NCBI RefSeq assembly: GCF_018130145.1
Contig: NZ_JAFCMB010000012.1
Coordinates: 62,001 to 126,000 of the forward strand
DNA from: Bradyrhizobium sp. AUGA SZCCT0176
GTDB taxonomy: Bacteria; Pseudomonadota; Alphaproteobacteria; Rhizobiales; Xanthobacteraceae
Direction of reading: 5' to 3'
Length of the DNA: 64,000 nucleotides
The notes under the pieces were generated by a model. That model was given only the letters and a program-made list of their open reading frames with translations, had not been told where the DNA came from and ran no database searches. Each line of letters begins with the position of its first letter. Within the stretch, counting starts at the first letter, position 1. Made by a program: the position numbers and the translations under genes. Positions 9,127 through 19,183 of this stretch are shown here, one piece after another.

Positions 9127-11585
9127 GGCGCGCGCTCTGGACGCTCGCCGTATTGCTGAGCCATTGGCGGCGCCATCCGATGCAGCTCGCGACCTTGCTG
9201 ATCGGGTTGATTTCGGCGACCGCGCTATGGAGCGGCGTGCAGGCGCTCAACCAGCAGGCGCGCACGTCCTATGACCGCGCCGCCGCCACATTCGGCGGCA
9301 CGCGAACGGCGATGTTGGTCGGCCGCGATGCGCCAACCTTCCCGCAACAACTCTTCGTCGACCTGCGCCGCGCCGGCTGGCCGGTGTCGCCGGCACTCGA
9401 AGGCCGCATCCAGATCGGCGGACGCTCGTTCCGCCTGCTCGGCATCGAACCCGTGACGTTGCCGCGCGAGGTCGGCAGTGCGCCCGGGGTCGAAACCGCC
9501 AATCTGCAAGCCTTCATGACGCCGCCCGGCCAAATGCTGGTGGCGCCGGAAACGCTTTCCGATCTCAAGCTCACCGAGGGCGCTACAGCTGTCACCAATG
9601 GCGGCGTGGCATTACCGCCGCTGCGCGTGCAGGCGCAGCTGGTCCCCGGCGTACTGGTGGTCGACATCGGCATCGCGCAGACTCTTTTGAAAACGCCGGA
9701 TCAATTGTCCCGCCTGCTGATCGGCAAGGCCAGGGGCAAACCTGCGCCGTTGGAAAATGTCGTCGGCGACAAATTGCGCCTGGTTGCGCCGGATGCGGAA
9801 AGCGATCTCGAACGGCTCACCGACAGTTTCCATCTCAACCTCACCGCATTCGGACTTCTGTCGTTCTTCGTCGGCCTGTTCATCGTCAACTCTGCAATCG
9901 GGCTTGCCTTCGAACAGCGCCTGCCCACCTTGCGCACGCTGCGCGCCTGCGGCGTGTCGGCGCGGATGTTGAACAGCGTGATGGTGATCGAACTGGTGTC
10001 GCTGGCACTCTTCGCAGGCCTGATCGGCCTCGTCTGCGGCTACCTGATCGCGGCGACATTGCTGCCCGACGTCGCCGCATCCCTGCGCGGGCTTTACGGC
10101 GCGCAGATTCCGGGACAGTTGACGCTGAAGGGCGAATGGTGGCTCGCCGGCATCGCCATCAGCATTCTGGGCGCGCTCGCGGCCGCGGCGACCAGCCTGA
10201 CCAAGGCGGTTCGTTTGCCGCTGCTCGCCACCGCGCAGCCCTATGCGTGGCAACAGGCGCAGCGCCGCTGGCTGATGTTCCAGAGCGCGGTGGCGCTCAG
10301 CGTATTCGCCGCGGCCGGCGCGTTTCTGGTGTTCGGCGATTCCCTGGTGTCGGGCTTTGCCGTGCTCGCGGCCCTGCTGCTCGGCGCGGCGCTGATCCTG
10401 CCGATGCTGTTGGAAATCGTGCTCGCGTTCGGCCAGCGGCATGCGCGCGGCCCGCTCAGCACCTGGTTCTGGGCCGACAGCCGCCAGCAGCTCTCGGGAT
10501 TGTCGCTGGCGCTGATGGCGCTGCTGCTCGCGCTCGCGGTCAATGTCGGCGTCGGCACCATGGTCGGCAGTTTCAACCGCACGTTCCTGGTCTGGCTCGA
10601 CGGAAGGCTGGCGGCGGATGTCTATGTCAACGCATCAAGCAATGCGCAGGCGACCGAGATCAGGACGTGGCTGCGCGAACGGCCCGAGGTCGAGGCGATC
10701 CTGCCGGGCGGCCGCGCCGACACGCAATTGGCAGGCGCGCCACTCGAAGTGCTGGGCCTGCCCGATCACACCACCTATCGCGACAGCTGGCCGCTGCTGG
10801 AGTCGGCGCCGAACGCCTGGACCAGACTTCGGCCCGGCACCACCTGCCTCGTCAGCGAACAATTGGCGCGGCGCCTGAAATTGTCGATTGGCGATCGCAT
10901 CGACATTCCTGCGTCGGGCGGCAACTGGACGCTGGAAATCGTCGGCATCTATGCCGACTACGGCAATCCGAAGAGCCAGATCGCGGTCAACTACGCCGCG
11001 CTGACGCGGCGCTTTCCGGAGGTCCCGCTGACGCGGATGGGCCTGCGCGTCGCGCCCGGCCAGATTCCAGCGCTGATCACGGCTTTGCAGGAAAAATTCG
11101 GGCTCGACGATCGCAACGTCGCCGATCAGGCGACGATGAAGGCGGAATCGAAACGCATCTTCAACCGCACCTTCTCGGTGACCGCGGCGCTCAACGCCTT
11201 CACGCTCGGCGTCGCCGGTATCGCGCTCCTCACCAGCCTGCTGACGCTGAGCAATTCGCGGCTGCCGCAACTGGCCCCGTTATGGGCGATCGGCATCACA
11301 CGGCGCAGGCTGGCCGCGATCGAGCTTCTCAAGACGATGTCGGTCGCGTTGATCACCGCGCTGTTCGCACTGCCGCTGGGCCTCCTGGTGGCATGGTGCC
11401 TGCTCGCGATCGTGAACGTAAAGGCCTTTGGCTGGCGGCTGCCGTTCCACGTCTTCCCGGCGCAATTGCTGTGGCTGGTCGGCGTCGCGATGGCGGCGGC
11501 CTTTTGTGCGGCAGCGCTTCCGGTCATGCGACTGGCGCGGATGCAGCCGGCGAGCCTGATCAGGATCTTTGCCAATGAGCGCTAG
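9123..11585 (+). CDS. ABC transporter permease, FtsX-like, two-module
   Basis: 820 residues. There is an N-terminal membrane anchor (residues ~15-40), a large periplasmic domain, a first membrane block around residues 240-350, a second soluble domain, and a C-terminal FtsX block (LNAFTLGVAGIALLTSLLTL to the end). A central hydrophobic region near 385-480 joins the two halves. The layout suits fused FtsX/MacB permeases that move lipophilic substrates across or out of the inner membrane. It is translationally coupled to the ATPase before it and overlaps the lipocalin-like gene after it by 11 bases. Confidence 0.9.
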
Positions 11586-12660
11586 CGGCCTGATATCCCG
11601 CCGCAGTTTTGCCGGCGGCTTGTTGATCGCCTCGCTCGGCAGCAAGGTGTTGGCGCAGGGCTTTGCCGGCTTAGGCGAAAGCGCCAGTGGTTATGCCGCC
11701 GTCATCCCCGGCCGGGCATTTTCATTTCCCGCCGATCATGGCCCGCATCCGGAATTTCGGATCGAGTGGTGGTACGTCACGGCGAATCTCGCCGATGCCA
11801 ACGGTGTCCCTTATGGCGCGCAGTGGACCCTGTTCCGGCAGGCGACAAAGCCGGGCACGCAACAGGAAGGCTGGGCCAATCAGCAGCTCTGGATGGGCCA
11901 TGCCGCGGTGACGCGCGCCGACACCCATCGCACCAGCGAGACCTTTGCCCGCGGCGGCGTCGGTCAGGCTGGCGCTGACGCCGATCCATTTCTCGCCTGG
12001 ATCGATTCCTGGGAAATGCGCGGGCTTGGCGCCGTCAATCCGGCAAACATGGCGCCGCTCGAACTCAAAGCCTCAGGCGCCGATTTCAACTATGCGCTGC
12101 GCCTCGATGCCGACCGGCCGCTGGTGCTGCAGGGCGAGGCCGGCTACAGCCGCAAATCGCTGCGCGAACAGGCCTCCTATTACTACAGCCAGCCGCACTT
12201 CTCGGCGAAAGGCAGCATCACCATCGACGACAAAACTGTCGATGTCACCGGACAGGCCTGGCTCGACCGCGAATGGAGCAGCCAGCCGCTGGCCTCCGAC
12301 CAGAGCGGCTGGGACTGGCTGTCGCTGCATTTCAAGACCGGCGAAAAGCTGATGCTGTACCGGATGCGCCAGACCGACGGCCAGCATTACGGCTCGGGCA
12401 AATGGGTCGCCCGCGACGGCAACACTGAGCCGCTCGCTTCAGCAGATATCAGCTTCACGCCGCAGGCTTACACGGAGATAGCGAACCGCAATATCCCGAC
12501 CTCATGGCGCATCGCGATTCCCAAACTCGCAATGACGATCGACTGCACGCCGCTGAATGCGAAGAGCTGGATGGGCACGAATTTTCCTTATTGGGAAGGC
12601 CCGATCAGCTTTGGCGGGAGTCACACCGGATTAGGCTATCTGGAAATGACGGGGTACTGA
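11575..12660 (+). CDS. AttH / CrtC-type lipocalin-like exported protein
   Basis: 361 residues from ATG 11575, which lies inside the permease stop region. A twin-arginine type leader is visible (SRRSFAGGLLIASLGSKVLA). The mature part carries the family's features: PADHGPHPEFRIEWWYVTANL, the WMGHAA segment, and late WLDREWSSQPLASDQSGWDWLSLHF. These belong to the AttH/carotenoid 1,2-hydratase superfamily, which forms two lipocalin-like barrels. Its place as third gene of an ATPase-permease-AttH operon matches the AttEFGH arrangement of Agrobacterium. Role is probably binding or processing of a hydrophobic compound exported by the pump; the ligand is unknown. Confidence 0.82.
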   Translation: MSASGLISRRSFAGGLLIASLGSKVLAQGFAGLGESASGYAAVIPGRAFSFPADHGPHPEFRIEWWYVTANLADANGVPYGAQWTLFRQATKPGTQQEGWANQQLWMGHAAVTRADTHRTSETFARGGVGQAGADADPFLAWIDSWEMRGLGAVNPANMAPLELKASGADFNYALRLDADRPLVLQGEAGYSRKSLREQASYYYSQPHFSAKGSITIDDKTVDVTGQAWLDREWSSQPLASDQSGWDWLSLHFKTGEKLMLYRMRQTDGQHYGSGKWVARDGNTEPLASADISFTPQAYTEIANRNIPTSWRIAIPKLAMTIDCTPLNAKSWMGTNFPYWEGPISFGGSHTGLGYLEMTGY

Positions 12661-12662
12661 AA

Positions 12663-12796
12663 CGTCATTCCGGGGCGATGCGAAGCATCGAACTACGATG
12701 TGCTATTGCACATCTGAGAATCTCGAGATTCCCCGGTGCGCAATTGCGCACCTGTGGTCTGGTGCTAACGCACGATCCCGGAATCACGGCCAGGAC
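12663..12796. repeat. Dispersed intergenic repeat, CATTCCGGGGCG family, copy 1
   Basis: Begins CGTCATTCCGGGGCG and ends GATCCCGGAATCACGG, with internal hairpins (GCGATGCGAAGCATCG; GGTGCGCAATTGCGCACC). Related copies stand at 14681-14780, 29603-29704, 43079-43150 and 45047-45080. The complementary ends let the transcript fold back, so it may act as a bidirectional terminator or RNA-stabilising element. It sits directly after the AttH gene. Confidence 0.7.
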
Positions 12797-12822
12797 CGTT
12801 CGCAAAGAGGAATCACTCGCCA

Positions 12823-13215
12823 ATGTACCACTTCACCGCTCTCGTCACCTGCCTTGCCATCCTGTTCTACTTCTTCACCTCGATTCAGGTCTCGAAAGCG
12901 CGCAGCGCGTTCGGCGTGAAGGTACCGGCGACGTCAGGCCATCCGGATTTCGAGCGCGTGTTTCGCGTGCAGATGAACACACTGGAATGGATGCCGATCT
13001 TCCTCCCGTCGCTATGGCTGTTTGCGGTCTATATCAGCGACCCCTTCGCGGCAGGGCTCGGCCTGGTCTGGATCGCCGGCCGCCTCCTCTACATGTTCGG
13101 CTATTCGCAGGCCGCCGCCAAGCGCGGCCGCGGCTTTGGCATCCAGGCGTTAGCTGCGATCGTGCTCTGGGTCGGCGCGTCGGGCGCGATAGTGTGGCGG
13201 ATCGTGCAGGGGTGA
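12823..13215 (+). CDS. MAPEG family membrane protein
   Basis: 130 residues with four hydrophobic helices. The segment FERVFRVQMNTLEWMPIFLPSLWLFA is the typical MAPEG core, with the Arg/Gln/Asn-Glu residues that bind glutathione in eukaryotic members. The family (membrane-associated proteins in eicosanoid and glutathione metabolism) includes microsomal glutathione transferases; the bacterial substrate is unknown. It stands alone between two dispersed repeats. Confidence 0.85.
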   Translation: MYHFTALVTCLAILFYFFTSIQVSKARSAFGVKVPATSGHPDFERVFRVQMNTLEWMPIFLPSLWLFAVYISDPFAAGLGLVWIAGRLLYMFGYSQAAAKRGRGFGIQALAAIVLWVGASGAIVWRIVQG

Positions 13216-13236
13216 GACCGCGCAACTCCCTCCCCA

Positions 13237-13367
13237 CGTCGTCCCGGCGAACGCCGGGACCCATACGCCGTGCAGTCGCGGTAAGGTAAGCTGGCAGACA
13301 CCTTCTGCAAACAACAGCCGCCGGTGGTTATGGGTCCCGGCGTTCGCCGGGACGACGATGGTGAGAG
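13237..13367. repeat. Dispersed inverted-end repeat, CGTCGTCCCGGCGAACGCCGGGACCCA family, copy 1
   Basis: The left end GTCGTCCCGGCGAACGCCGG and the right end around TGGGTCCCGGCGTTCGCCGG (13332-13351) are reverse complements, separated by ~80 bases containing TCTGCAAACAACAGC. A related copy is at 39300-39466. It lies between convergent genes (MAPEG plus, binding protein minus), where a two-way transcription stop would be useful. Confidence 0.75.
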
Positions 13368-13374
13368 ACGTGCC

Positions 13375-14565
13375 TCACTTCGTCAGCGGGCAGCCCGAAT
13401 CCTTGGCGCTCGGAAACGCCTTGTCGCCGGGCACCACGGCGAGCTGCTTGTAATAGTCCCACGGCTTCTTCGACTCCGACGGCTTCTTGACCTCGAACAG
13501 ATAGAGGTCGTGCACCATGCGGCCGTTCTCGAGCACCTTGCCTTGCGCGAAGAGATCGTCGACCGGAAGCTCCTTCAGTTTCTTGGCGACGGCTTCGGTC
13601 TCCTTGGTGCCGGCCGCCTTGACCGCCTTCAGATATTGCAGCGTCGCGGAGTAAGTGCCCGCCTGGATCATGTTCGGCATCCGGCCGGTGCGCTTGAAGA
13701 AGCGGTTGGCGAGGTCGCGGCTCTTGTCGTCGCGATCCCAGTAATAGGCTTCCGTCAGCACCAGGCCTTGCGCCGCTTCCAGCCCGAGGCCGTGGACTTC
13801 GGCGAGCGTCAGCAGCAGGCCGGCCAGCTTCTGGCCGCCCCTCACGATGCCGAATTCGGCCGCCTGCTTGATCGAGTTGGTGGTGTCGAGACCGGCATTG
13901 GCGAGCCCGATGATCTTGGCCTTTGAACTTTGCGCCTGCAGCAGGAACGACGAAAAATCCGACGAGTTCAGGGGAATGCGGACCGCGCCCAGCACCTTGC
14001 CGCCCTTTTCCTTGACGAGGTCGCCGGTGTCTTTTTCCAGCGCATGGCCGAACGCGTAGTCGGCGGTCAGGAAGAACCAGCTGTCGCCGCCGGATTGCAC
14101 CAGCGCCCCGCCGGTGCCGACCGCCAGCGCGTGGGTGTCATAGGCCCAGTGGAACCCGTAGGGTTGGCAGGCGTCGCCGGTGAGCCGCGAGGTGGCCGCG
14201 CCGACGACGATATCGATCTTCTTCATCTGCTTCGACAGATCGTGGATCGCGAGAGCGACCGAGGAAGTCGTCAGCTCCGTGATCATGTCGACGTTCTCGA
14301 CCTCATACCAGCGCCGCGCGATCGCGGTTCCGAGATCGGGCTTGTTCTGGTGGTCGGCGGAGACGATCTCGATCTTGTGGCCGAGCACCTCGCCGCCGAA
14401 ATCCTCGATCGCCATCTTGGCGGCCTCGAACGACCATTTGCCGCCGTAATCGGCATAGACCCCGGACTGATCGTTCAGAATGCCGATCTTGACGCCCTGC
14501 GCCGAGGCCGATCCCGCGAATAAAAGACCGCTCAATGCCGCGGCCGCCAACAAACCCGATTTCAT
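13375..14565 (-). CDS. ABC transporter substrate-binding protein (branched-chain amino acid / Peripla_BP_6 type)
   Basis: 396 residues with a signal peptide (MKSGLLAAAALSGLLFAGSASAQ). The mature start VKIGILNDQSGVYADYGGKW and later IVSADHQNKPDLGTAIARRW and FHWAYDTHALA are characteristic of type I periplasmic binding proteins of the LivJ/UrtA class. These deliver amino acids, amides or aromatic acids to an ABC importer. No permease or ATPase lies next to it, so it is an orphan here and must use a transporter coded elsewhere. Confidence 0.88.
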   Translation of the reverse strand: MKSGLLAAAALSGLLFAGSASAQGVKIGILNDQSGVYADYGGKWSFEAAKMAIEDFGGEVLGHKIEIVSADHQNKPDLGTAIARRWYEVENVDMITELTTSSVALAIHDLSKQMKKIDIVVGAATSRLTGDACQPYGFHWAYDTHALAVGTGGALVQSGGDSWFFLTADYAFGHALEKDTGDLVKEKGGKVLGAVRIPLNSSDFSSFLLQAQSSKAKIIGLANAGLDTTNSIKQAAEFGIVRGGQKLAGLLLTLAEVHGLGLEAAQGLVLTEAYYWDRDDKSRDLANRFFKRTGRMPNMIQAGTYSATLQYLKAVKAAGTKETEAVAKKLKELPVDDLFAQGKVLENGRMVHDLYLFEVKKPSESKKPWDYYKQLAVVPGDKAFPSAKDSGCPLTK

Positions 14566-14612
14566 ATCTGTCTCCCGGCAGTTCTTGGTTTTGGAAATTT
14601 CAGGCCAGTCGT

Positions 14613-14645
14613 ATTCTATAACCCTGCGGTGGCCCAGCTATTCAA
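14613..14645 (-). promoter_or_regulatory. Candidate sigma-70-type promoter of the binding-protein gene
   Basis: On the minus strand TTGAAT (14645-14640) and TTATAG (14621-14616) are 18 bases apart, with the -10 about 50 bases upstream of the ATG at 14565. Alternative -10 phasing (TATAGA) is possible. This is read by eye from consensus only. Confidence 0.3.
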
Positions 14646-14680
14646 GTCAGCCAATAGTCCTGGCTGCGATCCTCCACCTC

Positions 14681-14780
14681 CGTCATTCCGGGGCGCGCGA
14701 AGCGCGAACCCGGAATCCATTCGGCGGCAATTGGCGTAGATGAATGGATTCCCCGATCTGCAATTGCACATCGGGGAATG
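14681..14780. repeat. Dispersed intergenic repeat, CATTCCGGGGCG family, copy 2
   Basis: CGTCATTCCGGGGCGCGCG at the left and GCACATCGGGGAATGACC at the right form complementary ends, with an internal GCGCGAAGCGCG hairpin. It separates the upstream region of the binding-protein gene from the end of the RND permease gene. Confidence 0.7.
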
Positions 14781-14807
14781 ACCATGGAGCAAAAGACTCA
14801 CCCGAGA

Positions 14808-17800
14808 TCACGCCGCGACGGCATCCTTCGGCTTCTTCGGATCGGCCAGCCCACGAACGATCATGTAGAAGATGGGCGTGAAGATCAGGCCGAACAGCGT
14901 GACGCCGATCATGCCGAAGAACACCGCAACCCCGACCGCCTGGCGCATTTCCGATCCCGAGCCGGACGAAATCACCAGCGGCAGCACGCCGAGGATGAAG
15001 GCGAACGACGTCATCAGGATCGGCCGCAGCCGCAACCGGCAGGCTTCGATCACCGCCTCCAGCCGCGGCTTGCCTTCCAGCTCGATGTCGCGCGCGAACT
15101 CGACGATCAGGATCGCGTTTTTAGCCGCCAGCCCCACCAGCACCACGAAGCCGATCTGGGTCAGGATGTTGACGTCCTGCCCCATGATCCGCACACCGAT
15201 GGTCGCAGCCAGGAGGCACATCGGCACGATCAGGATCACCGCGAACGGCAGGCTCCAGCTGCCATATTGCGCCGCCAGCACCAGGAACACGAACAGCACG
15301 CAGATCGGGAACACGTAGAGACCCGCATTGCCGCCGGTGACCTGCTGATAGGACAAATCGGTCCATTCATAGTGGAAGCCGCTCGGCAGCGTCTCTTCCG
15401 CCAGCTTCTTCATGGTGTCGATGGCGGTCGCCGAACTGGTGCCCGGCAGCGTGTCGCCCTGCAGCTCCGACGCCGGATAGAGATTGTAGCGCGCGACGCG
15501 GTCCGGCCCTGAGATGTCCTTGAAATCCACGACGCTGCCGAGCATCACCATGTCGCCGGCCGCATTGCGGGTGCGCAGCCGGGCCAGATCGGAGGTTTCC
15601 TTCCGGAACGGCAGATCGGCCTGCGCCGTGACGTGATAGGTGCGGCCGAACAGGTTGAAGTCGTTGACATAGATCGAGCCGAAATAGCTCTGGATGGCTT
15701 CGGTGACGCTCGAGATCGGCACGCCGAGTTTCTGCGCCTTGACGCGATCGATGTCGACGAACACTTGCGGCGTGTTGGCGGTGAACGGCGAAAACACCGA
15801 GGTCAAGCCGGGCGCCTTGCGCGCCGCGCCAACCAGCTCGTCGGTCGCAGCGGCAAGCATTTCCGGTCCGCGGCCCTGGCGATCCTGAACGCGCATGGCG
15901 AAACCACCACCGGTGCCGATGCCCGGCACCGCGGGCGGCGGGATCACGATGATGAAGGCGTCTTCGATCGCAGCTAGCCGCTTTCGTAAATCGTTGGTGA
16001 TGACAGAAGCGGTCAATCCCTTCTTGATCCGATGTTCCGGATCCTCGAACACCGGGAACAGGGCCGCGGCATTGCCCGCCTGCGTTCGGGTCGCACCCGA
16101 GAAGCCGGCGAACGCAGCTACCCTGATGATGCCCGGCGTATCGAGCGCGATCTTTTCGATCTCCCGGACCACTTCGGTGGTACGCGCCAGCGACGCCGCG
16201 CCCGGCAATTGCACGGATACGATGATGTAGCCGCGATCCTGCGCCGGAATGAAGCCTTGCGGCGTGGTGTAAAGCAGCCATCCGGCGCTGCCGATCAGCG
16301 CGGCATACAGCAGCAGCATGACGGCCGAATGCCGGATCACGAAATTGGCCGCGCTGGCATAACCATGCGCCAGCCGGTCGAAGGTGCGATTGAACACCCC
16401 GGTGAAGGCGTCCCAGCCGCGCCCGATGAAATTCCAACTGGCCGGCGGCTTCTTTTCCGCGTGCGGCACCAGGATCAACGAGGCCAGCGCGGGCGACAGT
16501 GTCAGCGAGCAAAAACAGGAGATCGCGGTTGCCACCGCGATGGTGACGGCGAATTGCTGGAAGAACTGCCCGGAAATGCCGCCGAGGAACGCGGTCGGCA
16601 CGAACACCGCGCACAGCACCAGCGCGATCGAGACCAGGGCTGCACCCACCTCTTCCATCGTCTTCAGTGCCGCGTCGCGCCGGCTCATGCCGTGCTCGAG
16701 ATGCCGCTCGACGTTTTCGACCACGACGATCGCGTCATCGACCACGATGCCGACCGCGAGCACCAGCCCGAACAAAGTGAGGTTGTTGATCGAGAATCCC
16801 AGCGCCGCCATCACGGCGAAGGTGCCGACCAGCGACACCGGGATCGCGATGATGGGAATGATCGCCGGACGCCAGCCCTGCAGGAACACCAGCACCACGA
16901 TGACGACGAGGATCATCGCCTCGTAGATCGTCTTGATCAGCTCGCTGACGGATTGCGCGATGAACTCGGTCGGATTGTAGCCGATATTGTAGTCGAGGCC
17001 CTTGGGAAAGTCGGCCTTCAGCTTCGTCATCGTATCGGAGATGTTCTTGGCGGTAGCGAGCGCATTCGAGCCGGGTCGCTGGGTCACCAGCAGTGCGACG
17101 GCCGATTTCCGCAGCAGGAAGCTGTTGGTCGTATAGGACAAGGCCCCCAGTTCGACCCTTGCCACGTCGCGCAATCGCACCGTGCGGCCGTCGGAGCCGG
17201 ATCTGACGACGATGTCCTCGAATTGCTTGATATCCTTCAGCCGGCCGGTGAAGGTGAGATTGGGCTGGAAAGCACGGTCGGCGATCGGCGGCTCCGCGAT
17301 CTGCCCGCCCGTGATCTGCAGGTTCTGCGCACGGATCGCCGCCAGCACTTCGCCGGCGGTCATGCCGAGCGTGGCGATCCGGTCCGGATCGAGCCACAGC
17401 CGCATCGAGTAGTCGCGCGCGCCGAACATCTGGATGTCGCCGATGCCGTCGACGCGAAGCAACTGATCGCGCACCTGCAGCAGCGCATAGTTGCTGATAT
17501 AGAGCTGGTCGAAGCTGTCGTCGGGCGACAGCATGAACACGACCATCAGGATGTCGGGGCTGTTCTTGCGGGTGACGACGCCGTTGCGCTGCACCTCTTC
17601 CGGCAACCGCGGCTGGGCGATGGCGACGCGGTTCTGGACCAGCACCTGCGCCTTGTCCAGATCAGTACCGAGCTTGAACGTCACCGTGATCGTCAACTGC
17701 CCGCTCGAGGTAGCCTGGCTGTAGAGATACAGCATGTCCTCGACGCCGTTGATCTCCTGCTCGATGGGGGCTGCGACCGTATCGGAGACGGTCTGCGCGG

Positions 17801-17963
17801 TCGCGCCGGGATATTGCGTGGTGACCACCACGGTCGGCGGCACCACTTGCGGATATTCCGACACCGGCAGCGTGGTGTAGGCGATCGCGCCGATAATCAG
17901 CAGCACGATCGACAGCACCATCGCCAGGATGGGCTGATTGATGGAGAGCCGGCCGAGGTTCAT
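14808..17963 (-). CDS. RND efflux transporter permease (hydrophobe/amphiphile efflux family, AcrB/MexF-like)
   Basis: 1051 residues, the normal length of HAE1 RND pumps. It exports drugs, solvents or amphiphiles by proton antiport as a trimer in the inner membrane. The N-terminal INQPILAMVLSIVLLIIGAIAY first helix is followed by two large periplasmic loops and eleven further helices. The paired aspartates for proton relay are visible in VGIVVDDAIVVVENVERH, and GRDVNIL-type motifs appear as GQDVNILTQIGFVVLVGLAAKNAILIVEFA. Its ATG overlaps the stop of the adaptor gene by four bases. No outer-membrane TolC-like partner is in the window. Confidence 0.95.
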   Translation of the reverse strand: MNLGRLSINQPILAMVLSIVLLIIGAIAYTTLPVSEYPQVVPPTVVVTTQYPGATAQTVSDTVAAPIEQEINGVEDMLYLYSQATSSGQLTITVTFKLGTDLDKAQVLVQNRVAIAQPRLPEEVQRNGVVTRKNSPDILMVVFMLSPDDSFDQLYISNYALLQVRDQLLRVDGIGDIQMFGARDYSMRLWLDPDRIATLGMTAGEVLAAIRAQNLQITGGQIAEPPIADRAFQPNLTFTGRLKDIKQFEDIVVRSGSDGRTVRLRDVARVELGALSYTTNSFLLRKSAVALLVTQRPGSNALATAKNISDTMTKLKADFPKGLDYNIGYNPTEFIAQSVSELIKTIYEAMILVVIVVLVFLQGWRPAIIPIIAIPVSLVGTFAVMAALGFSINNLTLFGLVLAVGIVVDDAIVVVENVERHLEHGMSRRDAALKTMEEVGAALVSIALVLCAVFVPTAFLGGISGQFFQQFAVTIAVATAISCFCSLTLSPALASLILVPHAEKKPPASWNFIGRGWDAFTGVFNRTFDRLAHGYASAANFVIRHSAVMLLLYAALIGSAGWLLYTTPQGFIPAQDRGYIIVSVQLPGAASLARTTEVVREIEKIALDTPGIIRVAAFAGFSGATRTQAGNAAALFPVFEDPEHRIKKGLTASVITNDLRKRLAAIEDAFIIVIPPPAVPGIGTGGGFAMRVQDRQGRGPEMLAAATDELVGAARKAPGLTSVFSPFTANTPQVFVDIDRVKAQKLGVPISSVTEAIQSYFGSIYVNDFNLFGRTYHVTAQADLPFRKETSDLARLRTRNAAGDMVMLGSVVDFKDISGPDRVARYNLYPASELQGDTLPGTSSATAIDTMKKLAEETLPSGFHYEWTDLSYQQVTGGNAGLYVFPICVLFVFLVLAAQYGSWSLPFAVILIVPMCLLAATIGVRIMGQDVNILTQIGFVVLVGLAAKNAILIVEFARDIELEGKPRLEAVIEACRLRLRPILMTSFAFILGVLPLVISSGSGSEMRQAVGVAVFFGMIGVTLFGLIFTPIFYMIVRGLADPKKPKDAVAA

Positions 17964-19183
17964 TTCTTGTCACCGGCAGGCGCTGGAGTGGGAGCGGGAT
18001 TCGGCGTGACTTTCGCGCCGACGCGGGCGCGCTGCAGGCCGGCGACGATCACGCGATCTTCGGCCTTGAGGCCTTCGCGGATTACGCGCAGGCCTTCGTC
18101 GAGCGGGCCGAGGGTTACCGGCTTCGCCTCGACGGTATTGTCGTCCTTGACGACGAAAACGATCTTTCGCGATTGATCGGTGGCGATCGCCGTATCGGGC
18201 AGCAGCAGCGCTTCATACGGCGCACTGCCGATCAGCCGCACGCGGCCGAACTGCCCGGGCAGGATCGACATGTCCTTGTTCGGAATCACGGCGCGGCTGC
18301 GCAACGTACCGGTCGAGACGTCGAGGCGGTTATCGATGAAATCCATCTTGCCGTCATGCGACGGCTTGGTCTCCCCGGTCAGCGTCACCTGCACCGGGTT
18401 CGGGGTATCGCGCGAACTCGGCCGCCGGCCCTCAAACCACAGGCGGTTGTTCCTCAAATAGGTCGTCTCGTCCACGTCGAAATAGATGTAGATCGGATCG
18501 AGCGAGACGATCGAGGTGAGCAGGGTCGAGGCGCCATCGCTGCCCTGCACCAGATTGCCGGGGGTCACGAGATGACGGCTGACGCGGCCCGCGATCGGCG
18601 CCATCACATGGGCGAATTCGATGTTGAGCCTGGCTGCCTTGAGCGCGCCTTCGGCCTGCATCTCGGCCGCACGTGCCGCCTGCAGGGTCTGGCGGCGCTG
18701 ATCGACGATGGAATCGGAGACCGCTTGGGTCAGGTTCAAGGTCAAGGCGCGATCGAGTTCGCGTTTGGCGAGTTCGCCCTTGGCGCGCGCATCGGAAAGC
18801 TGGCCGTCGGCTTGGTCTGCGACCGCTTCAAAGGGGCGGGCATCGATTACATAGAGAAGATCGCCGGCCTTGACGAAGGCGCCGTCGCGGAACTCGACGC
18901 TGTTCACGAAGCCGCCTACGCGGGCGCGAACCTGGACTTCCTGGACCGCCTCGAACCGCCCGGTGAATTCGTCCCAATCCGTGACGGTGCGCTTCACCGG
19001 CTGCGCGACCGTAACCGGCGGCGCCGCGGCCGCGGCTGGCTGCGGGGGCTTGTCGCCACATCCGGACAGCGCCAGCGCGGACACCAGGATCAGCGGTGAG
19101 AGGCTGCGAAGCGAAGGGAAGAAGACGTGACGGCCTTCCGGTTGAACCGGACAATCCCGTTTTTCAGTCGCGCTCAATTCCAT
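17960..19183 (-). CDS. RND efflux periplasmic adaptor (membrane fusion) lipoprotein
   Basis: About 407 residues. A lipobox (LALSGCG) follows a hydrophobic stretch, so the protein is probably lipid-anchored in the inner membrane. Domains run as barrel-sandwich hybrid (GRFEAVQEVQVRARVGGFVNSVEFRDGAFVKAGDLLYVID), long coiled-coil hairpin (DARAKGELAKRELDRALTL...AARAAEMQAEGALKAARLN), second lipoyl half, beta-barrel and membrane-proximal domain. Start: an in-frame GTG exists at 19204 and an ATG at 19192. The ATG at 19183 is favoured because GGGGAG stands nine bases before it. Confidence 0.92.
   Translation of the reverse strand: MELSATEKRDCPVQPEGRHVFFPSLRSLSPLILVSALALSGCGDKPPQPAAAAAPPVTVAQPVKRTVTDWDEFTGRFEAVQEVQVRARVGGFVNSVEFRDGAFVKAGDLLYVIDARPFEAVADQADGQLSDARAKGELAKRELDRALTLNLTQAVSDSIVDQRRQTLQAARAAEMQAEGALKAARLNIEFAHVMAPIAGRVSRHLVTPGNLVQGSDGASTLLTSIVSLDPIYIYFDVDETTYLRNNRLWFEGRRPSSRDTPNPVQVTLTGETKPSHDGKMDFIDNRLDVSTGTLRSRAVIPNKDMSILPGQFGRVRLIGSAPYEALLLPDTAIATDQSRKIVFVVKDDNTVEAKPVTLGPLDEGLRVIREGLKAEDRVIVAGLQRARVGAKVTPNPAPTPAPAGDKK

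Noticed and set aside
13375..14565. Complete branched-chain amino acid ABC operon
   Set aside because: Only the binding protein is present here; no LivH/M/G/F homologs flank it or the one at 48444-49652.
16032..18176. 714-codon plus-strand open frame
   Set aside because: It is antisense to the RND permease and adaptor genes, is rich in Arg, His and Gln with no family signature, and arises from GC-rich codon bias.
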